DNA from: an uncultured Eubacteriales bacterium
GTDB taxonomy: Bacteria; Bacillota; Clostridia; Lachnospirales; Lachnospiraceae
Assembly (NCBI GenBank): GCA_900549105.1
Contig: URND01000061.1
Span: 1 to 17,273, forward strand
Direction of reading: 5' to 3'
DNA: 17,273 nucleotides
A program made the translations under genes and the position numbers. The stretch's first letter is position 1; the number at the start of each line of letters is the position of its first letter. This document shows, piece by piece, positions 14,263 through 17,273 of the stretch. The notes under the pieces were generated by a model, which searched no databases, had not been told where the DNA came from, and saw only the letters and a list, made by a program, of their open reading frames with translations.

Positions 14263-15345
14263 TTACTCCTGTGGTGTCTGTGTTGTTTCTTCTGTTTCTT
14301 CAGTTTCTACATTCTCTGCTGTCTCTGCTTCTGTCTCAGTCACTAAGGCGCTGTCCTCGGATAATGAACGCTGCGTCCATTTCCAACCGTTGTTCTGAGC
14401 ATCGGTATCATCTTTATCAAAATGATTGACAGTACCCGTGCCCGGTATGAGCTGTTCATTATAAGTGTTGACAAACTCAACGGTCTGCGCATCATCCGCC
14501 GCGATAACTGCTGTCTGCGTCGGCGCTCCTGATACCAGTTCATAGCTGGAACCGCTGTAAATCTCTGTCACTGTAACTGTGCTTCCCGCCGGAATTCCGT
14601 CCACCCGGATACTCTTTGTTCCAGCCGCATCAAAACTAATGCCTGCCACATTACTGTAAACATTTTCTCCATTCATATCCACTGCATCAATCTGGAATAC
14701 GAACATCGCCGTACCCATATTGGCATTATGCACTGACACGGTTTTTACAATTTCGATGGCTCCCTTTCTCGGCGTCTGCTCCGGCTTTATATCCGCCGTC
14801 ACATCATAAACCCAACTGTCATCCTGCGGATCTGTCTGATAATACAGGTTATTCGGCACTGAAATCAAAAACGGTATAAAGCTGTATTCATACAGATCGT
14901 TTTGAACCGCTGCCACCTTAATCAGATACATTCCCTGAGTAATTCCCGTCAGGCTTCCTACCCCGCCGGCCATCTCCAGCGAATAATCCGGGGTCATCAT
15001 CTTGTCTTCCACGATTCTATCCGCTGTTTCCGATTTTTCCTGCCAAACCGCCGCTGTTGTTGTGTCATCGATATCGGACAAATTCAGCTCCTCATAGGCG
15101 CCGCGCACCGTATAAAGGCCCGTTTCAGAAATATCGGCCACCCGGTATAAGGATGCCTGCAGCGTCAGTTCGGAAAGATCTTCTTTAAACTGAGTTCCCT
15201 CGCCGACCTGTAAAGTTATCGAACACTCCGCCTGTGTATCAATCGCCCCGGCTCCATAGGCTGTCGGCAGCCCCAGGGCCGCTATAACCAAAAGTAATGT
15301 CAGGACGCCGGCGATATAACCTTTCTTCAGTTTTATCTTCTTCAT
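14263..15345 (-). CDS. Secreted pilin-like protein lacking a C-terminal anchor
   Basis: A 360-residue exported protein; the ATG follows GGGAGGAAGG. Residues 1-31 are a signal peptide (GLPTAYGAG). Residues 60-165 form a first beta domain (LYRVAD ... GMYLIKVAAV ... FIPFLISVP). WVYDVTADIKPEQ at 178-190 resembles a degenerate pilin motif with Lys187. Residues 195-295 form a CnaB/DUF5979-like domain (IEIVKTVS, GIPAGSTVTVTEIYSG with Glu261, VEFVNTYN). Then comes QLIPGTGTVNHFD (IPGTG at 300-304), which resembles a sorting motif but is followed by a 56-residue acidic Thr/Glu-rich tail with no hydrophobic segment. It cannot be a normal sortase substrate at its C-terminus, so it is either secreted or joined through an internal lysine. 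It is the paralogue of the protein at 1-910 and sits between the two sortases and the TasA-like genes. Confidence 0.85.
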   Translation of the reverse strand: MKKIKLKKGYIAGVLTLLLVIAALGLPTAYGAGAIDTQAECSITLQVGEGTQFKEDLSELTLQASLYRVADISETGLYTVRGAYEELNLSDIDDTTTAAVWQEKSETADRIVEDKMMTPDYSLEMAGGVGSLTGITQGMYLIKVAAVQNDLYEYSFIPFLISVPNNLYYQTDPQDDSWVYDVTADIKPEQTPRKGAIEIVKTVSVHNANMGTAMFVFQIDAVDMNGENVYSNVAGISFDAAGTKSIRVDGIPAGSTVTVTEIYSGSSYELVSGAPTQTAVIAADDAQTVEFVNTYNEQLIPGTGTVNHFDKDDTDAQNNGWKWTQRSLSEDSALVTETEAETAENVETEETEETTQTPQE

Positions 15346-15389
15346 CTTCCTTCCTCCCTAAATAAACATCTATATTCATTGCTTTATAA

Positions 15390-16283
15390 CTATTTCGAAC
15401 CTTTTCTCTTCTTAACCACTTTCCTGATAATCAGATAAAGTACAATCAATACGGCCGCTGTCAAAATACCATACAACATGTAATAGTTCTGAACTGACTG
15501 CAGCGTCGACTCAATTGGCGTTACCCCTTCTTTTTCATTTTCTCCGAAATATTCTACCTGATGGCCCCGGATTAAAAGCCGGTGACTGTTCACCCCATAA
15601 GGCGTGCAGGTGAGGAGCGTCATATAATCTTTCCCCTCTTCAATCTGCATTGCCCCGGTAAGAGTATCCAAATCATCCTTATCCACCATCGGCAAAATCT
15701 GGTCCACTTCATAAGCAAAGGTTTTATCCAGTATATGGGCATAAAACTTATCGCCTTCTTTAAGCTGGTCCACATCGGTAAAAAGTTTGGCGCTCGGCAA
15801 TCCCCGGTGGGCCGCCACGACACAGTGGGTTCCTTCCCCGCCAATCGGGAGGCTTGTGCCTGACAGATGGCCGATGGCCTTCTGCAGAACTTTATCCGAA
15901 GTCCCATGGTAAATAGGAATTGTCTGATTAATCTTCGGAATCATCAGATAACCCATGATTCCATCATTTCCTATATTAAGAACTGACCAGTATTCGGTTC
16001 CCTCCATGCTGACCTCTTCCCCGGAAAATACATCCTGGGTAAAATCGTTATATGTGATTGTTTTATTGTATGCTTCCGCCTTGGCCCACTCTGCTGAGAA
16101 ATCCTCCGGGCTCATCTCGCCCATAGCACTCTCATAGTTGGAAATCAGCCGGCTTTGCCGGTAGGTATTCCACTGATCCGATATGGTGGGATATGCAAAT
16201 ATCAGAAAACCGACAACAAACATAAGCCAAATCAGTATTTCCGTTATTCTCTTTTTCAATGGCAGCTTTTTCTTTTTTGCCAT
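15390..16283 (-). CDS. Class C sortase, right operon, second copy
   Basis: A 297-residue pilus-type sortase. A basic N-terminus (MAKKKKLPLKKR) and membrane segment (about 14-32) are followed by the catalytic domain, with His159 in VVAAHRG, Cys226 in TLLTCTPYGVNSHR and Arg235. A second membrane helix (about 268-290) and VVKKRKGSK tail follow. No DP(F/W/Y) lid motif is seen; the stretch before IMGYLMIPKI has the form YWSVLNIGNDG. An extra cysteine, Cys154, lies five residues before the catalytic His, a position that is Ser or Ala in the two other sortases here. The start has AGGAGG eleven bases upstream and lies 6 bp after the preceding sortase, so the two are co-translated. Two adjacent pilus sortases usually divide labour between subunits, but their individual substrates cannot be assigned. 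Confidence 0.95.
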   Translation of the reverse strand: MAKKKKLPLKKRITEILIWLMFVVGFLIFAYPTISDQWNTYRQSRLISNYESAMGEMSPEDFSAEWAKAEAYNKTITYNDFTQDVFSGEEVSMEGTEYWSVLNIGNDGIMGYLMIPKINQTIPIYHGTSDKVLQKAIGHLSGTSLPIGGEGTHCVVAAHRGLPSAKLFTDVDQLKEGDKFYAHILDKTFAYEVDQILPMVDKDDLDTLTGAMQIEEGKDYMTLLTCTPYGVNSHRLLIRGHQVEYFGENEKEGVTPIESTLQSVQNYYMLYGILTAAVLIVLYLIIRKVVKKRKGSK

Positions 16284-16289
16284 CCTTTT

Positions 16290-17171
16290 TTAATCCTCCT
16301 GGTTTTCTCTGTTCTGCGCCTGAGCCTTTCTTATTTTCCTGTCATGCAGATACAGCGCTGCGATAAATACTGCCGTCACACCAAGTCCAATGATGACCCA
16401 AAGCAGATAGTTTGTATGGATGCTCGCCGCACCAAATAAACCCGCTTTTTCCTCCTTGACTGCCTCCGGCACGTAATCCACCCGGTGTCCCCGGACAAGA
16501 AGCCTGTGGCTGTTGACGCCGTAAGGCGTGCAGGTGAGCAATGTCACCAAGTCTTCGCCGTCCACTACGGACAGTCCTTCGGTCTCCTCCGGCTCCACCA
16601 CGGATACCCGGTCAACCTCATAGCAGAGGATGTCATCAAGTATGTACAGAAGAAAATGATCTCCTTCCTCGAGCCGGTCTAAATCTGTGAAGAGGGATGC
16701 GCTCGGCAGTCCCCGGTGAGCGGAAATGACGGCGTGGGTATTCGCCCCGCCTACAGGAAGGGAGCTTCCTTCCAAATGCCCGGCCGCCTGTTCCAGGACT
16801 TTTTCATCCGTGCCGTGGAAAACCGGAAGCTTAATATCAATCTTCGGGATTTCAACGTACCCCATCACTCCGTTTCCGGCAAGATTCAGGCAGGACATAT
16901 AGACCTCATCCCCTTCCTCCGATGCCGCTGCCACCGCAAAGGAATCCGGCAGGATACTCGGAAGCAAAGCTTCATTATAATCATGGGCTTTCTTCCATTC
17001 CGCTTCATAATCAATTGACTCCCCGGCCTGCGTGACCGCCTCCTCATAATTGGAGATAAGGCGCTTTTGCCGGTAATTGTTCCATTCATTTGCCACTAAC
17101 GGATACAGCAGCAAGGACAGACCGGCTAAAAAAATTATAATCACAAATATCATGCTCTGCTTTTTCTTCAT
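16290..17171 (-). CDS. Class C sortase, right operon, first copy
   Basis: A 293-residue pilus-type sortase. The N-terminal membrane segment spans residues 7-26 (AGLSLLLYP as in the sortase at 935-1738). Catalytic residues are His152 in VISAHRG, Cys214 in TLLTCTPYGVNSHR and Arg223. A second membrane segment lies at about 250-272, with a charged tail. There is no visible DP(F/W/Y) lid motif before GVMGYVEIPKI. The ATG at 17171 has AAGGAG seven bases upstream. The 40 bases before it, and a GC-rich hairpin beyond them, mirror the leader of the 935-1738 sortase. It follows a gene that lies outside the window, by analogy a pilin, which would be its substrate. Confidence 0.95.
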   Translation of the reverse strand: MKKKQSMIFVIIIFLAGLSLLLYPLVANEWNNYRQKRLISNYEEAVTQAGESIDYEAEWKKAHDYNEALLPSILPDSFAVAAASEEGDEVYMSCLNLAGNGVMGYVEIPKIDIKLPVFHGTDEKVLEQAAGHLEGSSLPVGGANTHAVISAHRGLPSASLFTDLDRLEEGDHFLLYILDDILCYEVDRVSVVEPEETEGLSVVDGEDLVTLLTCTPYGVNSHRLLVRGHRVDYVPEAVKEEKAGLFGAASIHTNYLLWVIIGLGVTAVFIAALYLHDRKIRKAQAQNRENQED

Positions 17172-17210
17172 CTGGCCTCTCCTTACTGTTGTATTCCTAT
17201 TCTTATTTAT

Positions 17211-17233
17211 CCGGGGCGGGTTACCCGCCCCGG
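17211..17233 (-). promoter_or_regulatory. Intercistronic GC-rich hairpin upstream of the first sortase
   Basis: Perfect 10-bp arms (CCGGGGCGGG and CCCGCCCCGG) with a 3-base loop. On the minus strand it is followed by ATAAATAAGAATAGG, not a T-run, so it is not a standard terminator. It sits 39 bases before the sortase start and about 15-19 bases after a probable upstream stop, the same position as the hairpin at 1764-1789. Its role in RNA stability or reduced downstream expression is inferred. Confidence 0.75.
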
Positions 17234-17248
17234 ACTGTATTTACTATA

Positions 17249-17273
17249 TTATTTATCTGTTTGCTTTTCTGCG
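17249..17273 (-). CDS. Possible 3' end of an upstream gene, cut by the window edge
   Basis: On the minus strand the last bases can be read as ...AEKQTDK-stop (stop at 17249-17251) or ...RRKANR-stop (stop at 17253-17255). Both look like the basic tail of an LPXTG-anchored protein, which is what precedes the matching hairpin and sortase in the left operon. Too little sequence is present to choose between the frames. Confidence 0.3.

Noticed and set aside
14555..14585. IPGTG-like segment region of the pilin-like gene as a working sortase signal
   Set aside because: Proline is preceded by Ile within LIPGTG, but no hydrophobic segment or basic tail follows, which sortase substrates require. (The motif itself lies near 14434-14448.)
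1..17273. tRNA, rRNA, CRISPR arrays, insertion sequences with terminal inverted repeats
   Set aside because: None seen on reading both strands; the only repeats are intragenic tandem units and hairpins between genes.

Overview
The window looks like a Gram-positive gut-type Clostridia chromosome, most likely Lachnospiraceae. I infer this from the long AGGAGG-type ribosome binding sites, the family of class C sortases, the CnaB/SpaA-type pilins, the large adhesin with an 'ALILPAITM' signal segment, and an Rpn-family nuclease gene. It is a cell-surface assembly locus made of two operons. Both are read on the minus strand, so gene order runs from right to left.

Right operon (about 17.27 kb down to 10.6 kb). 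A gene lying mostly outside the window ends just inside the right edge. It is followed by a GC-rich hairpin, two class C sortases (16290-17171 and 15390-16283), a secreted pilin-like protein without a membrane anchor (14263-15345), and two TasA/camelysin-like proteins with SipW-type signal peptides (13735-14250 and 12965-13735). After these come a membrane/wall-anchored protein with a TPRTGD motif (12173-12949), a MucBP protein with a TTTP-repeat stalk (11200-12171), and a SipW-type signal peptidase (10607-11125). A hairpin plus T-run at 10542-10585 ends the operon. The spacing is tight, from a 1-bp overlap to 44 bp, except before sipW, where a hairpin lies in a 74-bp gap.

Middle. A plus-strand Rpn-family PD-(D/E)XK nuclease gene (9608-10525) converges on the right operon and shares the terminator. 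It diverges from the left operon across a 254-bp AT-rich intergenic region. That region carries a good minus-strand promoter overlapping a perfect 22-bp palindrome.

Left operon (9353 down to 1). Two small conserved-looking genes come first (61 aa and 144 aa, the second a coiled coil with an 11-residue tandem repeat). They are followed by a type I signal peptidase with an intact Ser/Lys dyad (8129-8716), a giant LPETG adhesin (8094 to 3425) split by an apparent single-base frameshift near 4470-4480, a backbone pilin ending in LPGTG (1826-3421), a class C sortase (935-1738), and a second pilin-like protein that runs off the left edge (1-910).

How it fits together. The left operon is a sortase-assembled pilus system with tip adhesin, shaft pilin, polymerising sortase, accessory pilin and its own signal peptidase. 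The right operon combines two pilus sortases with a SipW/TasA-type fibre secretion set. The two operons share paralogous parts: the pilin-like proteins at 1-910 and 14263-15345, the sortases, and even the untranslated segment before two of the sortases. This points to duplication of an ancestral module. The joint sortase plus SipW/TasA arrangement, and the 13 His-x-His...Cys motifs in the adhesin, are the most unusual things here.
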